Below, in pieces: positions 1 through 9,493 of a DNA stretch of 15,858 nucleotides. The notes below the pieces were generated by a model. It ran no database searches, was not told where the DNA came from, and worked only from the letters and a program-made list of their open reading frames with translations. Each line of letters opens with the position of its first letter. Position 1 is the first letter of the stretch. The position numbers were made by a program, and so were the translations under genes. The DNA lies in NCBI GenBank assembly GCA_030141585.1, contig JAQIFP010000104.1, positions 1 to 15,858 of the forward strand. The letters run 5' to 3'. Source of the DNA: Ophryocystis elektroscirrha (taxonomy: Eukaryota > Apicomplexa > Conoidasida > Neogregarinorida > Ophryocystidae).

Positions 1-126
1 TGTATATATATGTATATATATGTATATATATGTATATATATGTATATATATGTATATATATGTATATATATGTATATATATGTATATATATGTATATATA
101 TGTATATATATGTATATATATGTATA
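1..126. repeat. 10-bp tandem satellite, unit tgtatatata
   Basis: Twelve perfect consecutive copies of the 10-mer tgtatatata run from the first base to 120, then decay into related TA-rich sequence up to about 215. Because the unit is 10 bp, two frames read as long Tyr/Ile/Met strings, which are repeat artefacts and not genes. The array probably continues to the left of the window. Confidence 0.95.
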
Positions 127-215
127 TTTATGTGTATATATTTACGAATATATATGTGTTTATATATGTATATATATGTATATAATACATACAAATATGT
201 ATATACACTGAAATA

Positions 216-472
216 AAGATATGTATGCATATGTTTTTATATTATTATACTACATGAAAAGAAAAATGATTGTATCCGTATATAATCATATATTTATATT
301 GAAATTTATAAATTTGTGTATACGTCATTGCATATATCTATGGCTGGGTATATTTGCCCATAAACATAAGCCTATATTTGTCTGTATTTGTAAATATTGA
401 ATTATCTTAGCTAGATTATATAAAAGAATAGAATTATTTAATGTAAAATCATTAAAAATAACATTATTTTAG
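216..472. other. unassigned AT-rich stretch, probable intron before the 473 exon
   Basis: No convincing coding segment is seen on either strand. It ends with a good plus-strand acceptor (acattattttag) at 461-472. With the satellite before it, this is most simply the 3' part of an intron whose upstream exon lies outside the window. A short ATG at 341 followed by a possible GT donor was considered, but its phase does not fit the next exon. Confidence 0.5.
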
Positions 473-1282
473 AGCAATGGAAAAGAGTTATCTTTAAATA
501 GACAAGCAAGCATTAGTCCCGTTAGTTCAAGCAATATAAGCGACTCAAGTGTAGGTAATTTGTTTACAACAGTGTGGACAGAAGATTTGTACAAAATTAA
601 GCAAATTTTGAAAAGCAGTAAAATAGATCTAGAAATAATTTCAAACGTGTTAAATATTCTTGAAAAATCTACTAAAAATGCTTACCTGGATAATTATAAA
701 GCTAAAGTGAAATTTCACAATAAACGTTTGACCAGATCGTACAACCAATTTATTGACCTCAATAACAAATCTCCTACTGATCACGTTGTAGTATACCCTA
801 AAGATGATTTACAACGAAAAAGAAACTCTTCTTTTATTTTATACTCTAAAATTGTTGAAGCTTCATTAGAAAATACAGAAATTGTTCGACCGATGATACA
901 AATGATGGAACCGGTTCTGGAACCAGTCCCATCATTTGATAGCCCCTCAAAAAAAAAAAATTTAGTTTTTGCGTACACTAACTCAAACGGTCAGAGCAAA
1001 TTGATCAAAAAGTTGTTTAGTATAATAGCGGTAGAACAAGAAAAATCTCAATTGATAAAAAAAGAAGACATCGTATATATTTTAACAAATTTATGCAAGA
1101 ATAAATTTCCAGAAAATATAATCGATCAATTTTGGAAGTACATAATTGGAATAGATTTGCTTACTACCGGTAGTCAAACTGAAATAGAAGACATTTCTGT
1201 ACTCGAAATCTACAACGAGCTTCCTCTAGAAAAGTTTATTCATAGCTTATACGAATCTTTTGCACTTAAATGGTCTGATTGA
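473..1282 (+). CDS. unrecognised protein, last exon (partial, 269 aa)
   Basis: An open frame runs from just after an acceptor at 461-472 to TGA at 1280-1282. There is no in-frame Met near its start, so earlier exons must lie to the left, and the frame entered is phase 0. The first ~30 residues are Ser-rich and low complexity. Residues ~35-90 look helical and charged, ~95-160 are a polar linker with an MIQMMEP run, and the C-terminal ~110 residues look like a compact helical domain (motifs LFSIIAVEQEKSQLIKKEDI and ILTNLCKNKFPE). I see no catalytic motif, signal peptide or membrane segment. I do not recognise the family. Codon use is AT-biased as in its neighbours. Its last 43 bases lie antisense to the end of a minus-strand gene. 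Confidence 0.75.
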   Translation, partial: SNGKELSLNRQASISPVSSSNISDSSVGNLFTTVWTEDLYKIKQILKSSKIDLEIISNVLNILEKSTKNAYLDNYKAKVKFHNKRLTRSYNQFIDLNNKSPTDHVVVYPKDDLQRKRNSSFILYSKIVEASLENTEIVRPMIQMMEPVLEPVPSFDSPSKKKNLVFAYTNSNGQSKLIKKLFSIIAVEQEKSQLIKKEDIVYILTNLCKNKFPENIIDQFWKYIIGIDLLTTGSQTEIEDISVLEIYNELPLEKFIHSLYESFALKWSD

Positions 1283-1669
1283 AATGCTTTATTACTCAAT
1301 GTTTTACCAGTTTTCCCGATTACCTCTGATGACTGTATTTCAAAGTTTTTTTTCAGACTGTCGATATACTTGAAAATATCTGAAAAATATGTGTTATAAT
1401 AAAATAATTTGGTGACTAATCCTTTTTTTCTTTTTATTTTAGCATATTCTTTACCACATATACAACTACGCATATATTTTCTTTTTATGCACGCAAAACT
1501 ATGTCAAAAAAACTTCATTAATTTATTATAATATAAATAATGCCTTACGTTAACAATATGAAGCTTAAAATATTGCATTAATATATCTTCTAACACGTAT
1601 ATGTGTCTTTTAGTTAAAGCCATGTTTCCATATATTATATTTACAAAAAACTAACGGTTAAACTATTAG

Positions 1670-1707
<38 letters not shown>

Positions 1708-1784
1708 TATTATATTATATAAAATAATTTATTAGTAGTGCAAACACTGCTTATCTATCACAAGATAATAATTATATAAAATAC

Positions 1785-1815
<31 letters not shown>

Positions 1816-2007
1816 CAACGTATAAAGAGCAAAAATGCACGTTACCTATATTATCTATATTAAGCTTGAGCTCTTTCAAGTTTGTAGATATCGTATCTAC
1901 TATAGAAGCTTGGGCGGTTTCACATGCTTCCCAGAACTGTGTTTCCTGCTCAATAAAATTTTGAGTGTGTGATTCCATAGATTGTATCGAAGTTTGTAAT
2001 TCACCTT
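1240..2007 (-). CDS. unrecognised small coiled protein (two exons seen)
   Basis: Minus-strand exons are 1846-2007 and 1240-1379, joined by a 466-bp intron (donor g/gtaacg, acceptor tttttcag). The phases match: one base, g, is carried over and completed by 'at' to give Asp. Starting at the ATG at 1976-1978 gives 90 aa ending at TGA 1240-1242. The frame stays open a further stretch upstream, and an acceptor (tttttag) at 2008-2014 allows a longer protein beginning EGELQTSIQS. The product is polar and helical (IVDTISTNLKELKLNID, then KYIDSLKKNF) and looks like a coiled-coil adaptor, but I cannot name it. Its 3' end overlaps the coding end of the plus-strand gene by 43 bp. Exon structure is inferred from splice signals and phase only. 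Confidence 0.45.
1380..1845 (-). other. intron of the small minus-strand gene, holds two TA runs
   Basis: Contains alternating TA runs at 1672-1705 and 1784-1802. A 25-codon minus-strand ORF with an ATG at 1621-1623 ending at a gtaagg donor also lies here (1549-1623), but its phase does not connect to the 1379 exon. Nothing on the plus strand resembles the missing helicase exons. Confidence 0.5.
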
Positions 2008-2114
2008 CTAAAAACTTTCGGTTTAATTTATAGCAATAAAGTATGATGTATAATATATTATAATGTACAATTTATGGTATATGATATATACATATATAAT
2101 ATGAAATATATCTA

Positions 2115-2335
2115 TTATTTATAATATATGATATACAGTATATCATATATAATACATAAGATATTATACAATAATATACATAATACATAATACAAAATAC
2201 ATAACACATAATACATAATACATAATATATAATATATAATATATAATATATAATATATAATATATAATATATAATATATAATATATAATATATAATACAT
2301 AATATATAATATATAATATATAATATATATTTGAT
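2115..2335. repeat. degenerate 7-bp repeat (taatata / cataata)
   Basis: From about 2186 to 2330 the sequence is a run of 7-mers: first a cataata-type variant, then pure taatata copies between 2226 and 2330. The part before 2186 is a looser, partly palindromic TA-rich run. It sits immediately before the first helicase exon and is a likely place for assembly error. Confidence 0.9.
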
Positions 2336-2360
2336 TGTTATAAATTACTTAATTTATTAG

Positions 2361-2903
2361 GCACAAAGCGTGTACTTGTAGCTACCGAAGTAGGTAGCCG
2401 AGGGCTAGATATTCCACATGTAGAGCTGGTAGTAAATTATGATGTTCCTTTGGGTTCAAAAGATTACATTCATCGTGTAGGACGTACAGCCCGTGCAGGC
2501 CGGTCAGGAAAGTCGATCACTTTTGTTACCCAGTAAAATTATATATAGAACTATTTATTTTTAGATATGATATACAAACATTCCAACAAATAGAATTTGA
2601 TACTCAAAAACGAATGGAACCTTTTACAGATATACCTGACGATCAATGGCGCTCTCTCCATTCTAAAGTTGAAGAAGCACGCTTGTAATAATTATTATTT
2701 ATAACTATTACTATTATTATTAGTATTTATTATTATTTTTATTATTAATATTATTTAGTATTATAATTATGCATTATATATATATATGTAAAATAATCAT
2801 ACTTATATGTTGTAGGCTTATTGAACATGAATTAAAAAACCAACCATTGAATCCAAAAAGCAAACATTTCAAAAAGAAAAAAGTTTTTAGAAAAAGAATA
2901 TAA
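2361..2903 (+). CDS. DDX47: DDX47/Rrp3-like DEAD-box RNA helicase, C-terminal three exons only
   Basis: Exons 2361-2532, 2565-2684 and 2816-2903 join in phase across 32-bp and 131-bp introns to give the last ~126 residues, ending at TAA 2901-2903. Helicase motif V is visible ([12 protein letters not shown], from 2381), then a [17 protein letters not shown] motif VI block ([11 protein letters not shown] at 2471-2503) and an ITFVTQYD block. The [14 protein letters not shown] and [10 protein letters not shown] blocks fit DDX47/Rrp3 better than DDX49. The tail is short and Lys-rich ([13 protein letters not shown]), as expected for a nucleolar protein. The family acts in early 18S rRNA processing. 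Odd points: motif V has Glu where the family usually has Asp (TD to TE), and the N-terminal ~330 residues, including Walker A and DEAD, are absent upstream in the window. Confidence 0.8.
2533..2564 (+). other. 32-bp intron of the helicase gene
   Basis: It runs from a gtaaaatt donor to a tttttag acceptor. Removing it joins VTQ to YDI exactly as in the family. Its first in-frame triplets would otherwise end translation at once (cag taa). Confidence 0.85.
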
Positions 2904-3067
2904 GTATATTTTACAAGTATCTAATACCACGCACATGTTTCTATACGTACAATCAAATAACAATAACTATATAAATCATTACATAGTTGATTCTTGATTA
3001 AATGTTGCCTATTAAATCTAATATAACACAATATATATACTGGGACAGTCAAGAAAGCTGAATTAAA
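2904..3067. other. 164-bp spacer between helicase stop and CACYBP start
   Basis: This is AT-rich sequence between two same-strand genes. It holds no ORF and no clear AATAAA. A small dyad, ACTG-gga-CAGT, sits at 3039-3049, 19 bp before the CACYBP ATG. The spacing would suit either a compact promoter or a polycistronic arrangement; the sequence alone does not decide. Confidence 0.4.
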
Positions 3068-3366
3068 ATGTTGAAAAAAGCAGAAAACTATACACAAGAT
3101 ATTGAGGAACTTAAACGGCTTAAAGATTTATGCCAACGTGATTCCGTTAAGTTCATTTTAGATGACAAAATTGAAATGCTTGCTAGATATATTGATGTAA
3201 GTTTTGTTAATGTCGACAAATATATTTCATGTAAACAATATAAATAAACACATGTTATGTTATTACCATTTATTTATCATTTTGGCGGGTTTAATATACA
3301 CATGTACTTTATATTACTCATGTAATTTTTGTGGTTTATATCTTATAATAACCTTATATTTAACTT

Positions 3367-3419
<53 letters not shown>

Positions 3420-4250
3420 TATATGTATATAAATGTGTATATATATGTTTATATGGATGTGTGTATATATATACGTCATATAATAAATATAATAAATTAA
3501 TAAATAATAGAGTTTATATTATTATCATAGTTATAAATTATATTTATTATCATTGATAAATATAAATTTTACAGTCTGTATCTCCTCAAAAAACATCAAC
3601 AGAATCATTAGACGAAAAACAGCCTGTAACATCAACAGTAGGGTGTACATTTGAATCGTTAACCTCTTATTCTTGGGATCAAGAAACAGACAAAATAAAG
3701 TATAATATAATTTTAGTGTTATTAAAACTGTTTATAGAATATATATCACTGTTCCTTCAACTCATCCAATCAACTCTGATTTAGTAACAGTAGAATTCAA
3801 GGAAACTTCCTTAGTCGTTAAAGTATATGATCAATCAAAAAAAATGGGAAAACAATTAATTCTAAATAAGTTATTTAAGGAAATAAATCCAAAGTCTAGT
3901 TCGTATAAAGTATCTCAGAAAATGATTATTGTTACACTAGTTAAAGTAAGTCTTATATTAATTTTCAACCTTTTTTTTTTTTCTAGAGAGATACACAATG
4001 GTGGGAAGATTTGAAAAAAAACGACACAAAAAAAAAAGCAACTGTTAAGCCACCATCTAATGCGAATACAGACCCAGGAAAAAGTTTGATGGATTTAATG
4101 CGAAATTTGTATGAAGAAGGTGATGATGAAATGAAAAGGACAATAGCTAAAGCTTGGGTACGTTAAATGAATTTATAATATATATTCAATATATAGACGG
4201 AATCCCATGAAAAATTAGATAAAAACGGTCTTATGCCAACTCCATTTTAG
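3068..4250 (+). CDS. CACYBP: calcyclin-binding protein (CacyBP/SIP), complete
   Basis: Five exons (3068-3196, 3575-3699, 3738-3945, 3987-4157, 4197-4250) sum to 687 nt, or 228 aa plus TAG, the same length as human CacyBP. Introns are 378, 38, 41 and 39 bp with GT-AG ends and consistent phases. Residues 1-~45 are the helical Siah-interacting N-terminus (DIEELKRLKDLCQRD). About 65-150 form the CS (p23-like) beta domain (KIYITVPS, VTVEFKETSLVVKVYD). The C-terminus is an SGS domain with the hallmark LMDLMRNLYEEGDDEMKRTI and AKAWTESHEK. The family bridges Siah E3 ligase and SCF components in beta-catenin turnover and also binds S100 proteins, in cytosol and nucleus. The start is the only ATG giving the family N-terminus. 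The gene converges on THOC2 with 21 bp between stops. Confidence 0.95.
3197..3574 (+). other. CACYBP intron 1 with TA microsatellite
   Basis: The 378-bp intron runs from donor gtaagttttg to acceptor ttttacag. It contains alternating TA runs from about 3368 to 3430, broken by tg and tt. Reading frames through it are Tyr/Ile repeats with no homology. The other three introns of the gene are only 38-41 bp. Confidence 0.85.
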
Positions 4251-4264
4251 TTTTTTTTTTTTTT

Positions 4265-4276
4265 TTTATTTTTATT
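4265..4276 (-). terminator. two tandem AATAAA poly(A) signals at the THOC2 stop
   Basis: Read on the minus strand, AATAAA occurs at 4271-4276, overlapping the THOC2 stop TAA (4272-4274), and again at 4265-4270. Cleavage 10-30 nt downstream would fall in the last CACYBP exon region, so the two transcripts probably overlap at their 3' ends. A poly-T run at 4251-4267 (+) also lies here. Confidence 0.5.
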
Positions 4277-7200
4277 TTCTATTACTTGGCCAACTATAAG
4301 GGTTGTTGTCACGTGGATATACATAATGAGAATTGTTAAAATAGTAATAATTACTACTTTTAGATATACCGGGATAATCAGAATTTCTTCTATTGTTAAT
4401 AGAAGGGTTTTCGTTTAAATACATTTCCATAGCATCTTTAGAAACGCGAGGAGAGAAAGATTGGTGAACATAATCATCAAGAGAACGAATTGAACGGGAT
4501 CTATGAACACTTTTCGCATATGGTATATGTCCATACTCAGAATTCCATGGAACAGCAGATTCATTTTGATGCCATGATGTTTGATGCATTTTGGGATAGT
4601 CTCTTTCCATTCTCGAATTACGCAAAACATTTTCGTATTCTGTTGCTGACCTTCTTTTGTTGTCCCAGTGCAAATTTTCAACCGTTTTTCTATCTGAGTT
4701 ATAAGAGCTAGAGCGTAGATGCATAGTTTTATTAATATCATATCTGCTGAACCGGTTCACTTCTTCGTTTTTATGAGAAATACTAGAAGTTTTCGAGCTA
4801 TAAGTGTCTTCTTTTCTACGGTTATTGGGATCTTTTTTAGATTCAGATTGTCTACTCGCAGCTTCACTTGAATTGTAACTATTGCGTAAATTAATATTAA
4901 ATTGATCTGATGAATTTTTTGCATCATTTTTATGCACTATTCTTGAGCTGCCTTTTTTTATATCTCTTTCATCTTCAAGTTCTATGGTTCCTTCCATATC
5001 GGCTTTTCTTTTTTCATCTCTTCTTAAACTTTCTCTTTTATTATCTTCTTTTCGGTTTTCTTCACATCGAATAAACTCACGTCGACCGTCCTCTTTTTTA
5101 GATTCTTCCCGTTTAGCACCATCTTTTCTAGCTTCCTCCCTTCTTGCATCTTCTCTTCTTAATTCTTCTCTCCTTAATTCTTCTCTTCTTAATTCTTCTC
5201 TTTTTGCATCTTCTCTTCGAGCTTCTTCTCTTCTTATGTCTTCTCTTCGAGCTTCTTCTCTTCTTATGTCTTCTCTTCGAGCTTCTTCTCTTCGAGCTTC
5301 TTCTCTTCTAAGGTCCTCTCTTCTTATGTCCTCTCTTCTTAAGTTTTCTCTTTTTAAATCTTCTCTTCTTAGGTCTTCTTTTCTAGCTTCTTCTCGTCTA
5401 GCTTCTTCTTTTCTAATTTCTTCTCGTCTAACTTCTTCTCGTCGAACTTCTTCTCGTCTAGCTTCTTCACGTCTAACTTCTTCTCGTCTAACTTCATCTC
5501 GTCTAGCTTCTTCTCTTCTAGCTTCCTCTCTTCTAACTTCTTCTCTTCTAATGTCCTCTCTTTTCACGTCTTCTCTTTTTACGTCTTCTCTTTTCACATC
5601 CTCTCTTTTTGATTCTTCTTTTCGAGCATCTTCTTTTCTGTTATCTTCTCTTTTGACTTCATCCCGTCTCAAATCTTCCCTTTTAGTTTCCTCCTTTCTA
5701 AAAGCTTCTTTTTTAGCCTCTTCTCGTTTTGTATCATTTCGTTTATGTTCACGTCGTGAATCTTCACGCTTATCATCAACTTTTTGAAGATCTACTTTAT
5801 TCTCTTCTTTTTTAACCTCTACACGTTTCGGAACATTGAATTTTGCATCGCTTCTCTTGATGTCTTCTTTTTTGAGACTGTCATCTTTTTTTAAATTATC
5901 TTTAGTTGCTGATTCGGTTCTATTTTCTTTACTGGGAGCTTTGGGATGCTTTGGAGTATTATTATAAGATTCTTTTAATTCACTTTCTCTTTTGGAATCA
6001 GGTTTTTTTTTTTCATTTTTTATTGTCTCCACTTTGGCAACAATATTTTTTCTAATATTTTCTGAAAGCTTTTCTAGGACTTTAAATTCACTTTGTTGTT
6101 TTGTGTGCTCAATGGATAACGGTGATTCATTTTTATTTTGTTTCAGTAGAGATTTTTCGGCACTTTTGGGATTTTTGGCATCCGCTTCTGGTAGAACATT
6201 AATATTTTTTTGAGCTATTTCGCTTATCAGTGTAGGAGGTGGCTGTTTGGGGTTTTCTTCATGTAATTTCTTTATATCCGCAGTTTTTGCCTTCTTAATA
6301 TTTTCATCTGTTTTACAAAAAAAAAAAATTAAATCTATTTAATTTCCCAAAGGCAATTATAAAGTGTACAATAGCACATTGGTCTAAATACATTTATTAG
6401 TAACTTTGTATATAAGGGTTTTATATATTGTTGTATATGTATATAATTGGTTTACTAACATCAAAAATTACTAAAAAATTGTCACACAGGAATATATATT
6501 CATAGATCTTTATTTCTTTATACATAAGAATAAATATATGCACTGATATATACATAAACACATACATACATAAATTATGTAAGCATAATTTATATATATA
6601 TATGTATATAATTGGACATATACATGTAAGCATAATAAGTATATATATATGTATACATTATATATATTTACATAAACACATATATACATAATCATATGTA
6701 AGCATTTTTATATATATATATATTTGTATAGACACATATATACATAAAGAAATGTAAGGATAGTTTATATATATATATATATATATACATTATAAATATT
6801 TACATAAACACATATATACATAATCATATGTAAGCATTTTTATATATATATATATTTATATAGACACATATATACATAAAGAAATGTAAGGATAGTTTAT
6901 AAAAAATATATATATATTTACATAAACACATATATACATAAGTACACTACATAAATATATAAAAACATATATATACAAATATACATATGCATATATAAAT
7001 ATATATATAGTTTTATAGTTATGTATTATTATATTTTGATAAATATTTAACTAAAGATATACGTAAATTATAATGATAATAGCGTATCAAAAATGCAATT
7101 TAAATTATACAATTGACTGGAAAAATATGGCGGTATAGAAAGTAAAAAAAATGTACCTTTTTGGAGATTTACATCACTTAAACGTCTAGCTTGCTTATTA

Positions 7201-9444
7201 TTGATATCCTAGTTTGATTATAAAAAGTTATAATTTCAACTTACTTGTGATGAATCTGCGGAAGCAAGCCTAGTTTGTTGTGTTTTATTTTTTAATTTCT
7301 CGCGTAATATAGCAAATTTTTTTTGTTTTTCGTCCTCCATTTTCTCTATGTTTGTCGTGGATTGTATTTTGAGTCGCTTATTTGAAGGCATATATTCAAT
7401 ATGAATATCTCTTGATTCTGAAGACAAATTATAATTCGATTGAATTTCTGAGGATTTGTTTGGTTCGCTTATACTATCTAAAATCATTTCTCCAGTCTCT
7501 GTCTCTTCTTTATTTGGAAGCTGTTCAATATTTTGAGCTGCTAATGCGTTTGGAGTTTGAAAAGGATTTTTGGGTCCTTCTTTAACTGGGGATGTTTCTG
7601 CACAGGATTTTTTTATTTTTAATTCTTCATCCTCATCGTCATTAACACGACGTTTAAGCCAAGTTTTTTGCATAGTTTTTAAATTCCTATCAAGTGCTTT
7701 AGCGTTCACTAAAACATCATCCCATCGCACTTCTTTAGCACGTTGAATTACAGCTGGTAAAGAACGCAGTATCTGTGTACCCGCAACGTCCGTTATAGGG
7801 AAATTCTAAAAAAATATAATTATTATAATACTTATATATATTCAAGTATTTAAACATGTTTATATGCAACATAATTTTGACCAGAATATCTACTTTATAA
7901 TTACCTGATGTGTTTTATTTAAAAACTTTATAACAATTCTTTGAGACATCCAAGAAGTGCTATGATCAGTTAAACATAATCCTTCAACATATTTTTTTTT
8001 TTTTTTTTTTACCGTGTTGTATTAAACGGAATATTCGATTCTCCCATTTACCAATTGTTTTAATTAATTCAAGTAATTCTTGATTTGGATTTTGTATACT
8101 TGTTGCAGTGTCTTCTATAAAAGGTCTATATACAAATATGTTGTTTTACCAATTGCTGGAGAACTTATTTTTGATATAAGACGCGAATAACACTTTTTAT
8201 TTTTTTTGGCAGCCTGATTTTTTTTTTTTTTTATTTGTCTTTTACTTGTTTTAATAACTTTGGAACTCGTATCCATTTATTCATCATTGAACACATTTCA
8301 TTCACGAATAACCCAAGATAGTCCGACTCCTGTATACTGCAAGATCTCACAAATGGCGTGAGCATTCCGGTCCATTTATTGAAAAACTCATTAATGAAAA
8401 ACCCTTCAGTATCCATATTAACAAGTAGCTGATAAAATGATATAGAAAATGAATAAATAACACCTCAACAAATTTTGTGCAAAAAAGAGCATCATTTTGG
8501 CTATTAAGTATACGAAGACCGAGCATATATTGAATGAAAACACTGATAGGATTCCAAGTGGTTTTGTTGTCATGTTTGAACCAAGAATCTTTTTTTAACT
8601 TGAGAAATTCTACAGTTTTTGTAGTGTGTTCTCTTAGCGTATTCAATTCAGTCTATAAAATAGATTTGATTTTAATAGTACAAAAAATAATTCAATTATT
8701 ATTCTAAGATTGTATAATAATATATAGAATTAATTGATAATTAAGTATTATATATACTGATTAATTTCTACTCTTTATTTGAAACAAATATTAAATTATA
8801 TGCTGCCTAAATGTATTATATATTATTATAGTATATATACACTTACTTAATAAGATAGTATATTAATATTATCTCAATTTACATATTTATAGTATTCTTT
8901 TATAGTAATCATTTATCATATTTGTTTATAGTACTCACTAACAGTACTAATAAGTATCGTATATAAACATAATTTATTAATACAGCAAGGAGCTGTAGTA
9001 ATTAATTATTTCATACATTCATATATCAACTGATAATAATTATATTCACTGATTAAATTAATATATTTAATTTTATCTACTGATTAATTATTGATATTAC
9101 TATTATTTTTACGAATAATCTTGAAGTACCTCTAATTTAAGAAGCCAATTATTGAGGCGTTCAATCAACTTGTCCCAATTCTTTGAGTCATGCTTTCTGG
9201 AAACTGCTCGCTTTTTTTCGCTTATAGCAAACTCGAGATCTTTTTTTATAAGGGAAATCTGTTTCAAATAAATAGGCTCCGGAAGCCAAATGTCCCGTAC
9301 ATCCAGTCTCCAAAACGTCCCATACAAAGACAATAGCTCTGGGGAATCAATAGGAAGCATTTCTTTTGATATCAGAGAGACAACAGATTCATTCAATTCA
9401 GCTCCTAAATACCGTAACATAATTTTGGTGTATGTGAAAGAACT

Positions 9445-9493
<49 letters not shown>

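Noticed and set aside
10..216. 68-aa and 63-aa Tyr/Ile/Met ORFs on the plus strand
   Set aside because: Pure translation of the 10-bp satellite, with no other coding signal.
1549..1623. 25-codon minus-strand ORF starting MALTKRHIYV and ending at a gtaagg donor
   Set aside because: It looks protein-like, but its phase does not join the only downstream acceptor with an open frame, and it lies inside an intron. Left out for lack of support.
2115..2300. 61-aa minus-strand Tyr/Ile/Leu ORF
   Set aside because: Translation of the 7-bp repeat.
3204..3556. Two overlapping plus-strand ORFs with hydrophobic Tyr/Ile runs
   Set aside because: They lie in CACYBP intron 1 and consist mainly of TA-repeat translation; they are not membrane proteins.
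4984..5787. 267-aa plus-strand ORF rich in Ser, Leu and Phe
   Set aside because: It is the exact antisense shadow of the THOC2 charged pentad repeat. Its sequence is explained by the 15-bp coding unit on the other strand.
6421..6695. Two Tyr/Ile/Cys minus-strand ORFs
   Set aside because: They lie in the minisatellite of THOC2 intron 20, with no homology or start context.
7982..8012. Frameshift or sequencing error at the 19-A run
   Set aside because: Removing a GT-AG segment of 31 bp, the same size as its neighbours, restores the frame exactly, so an intron explains it better.
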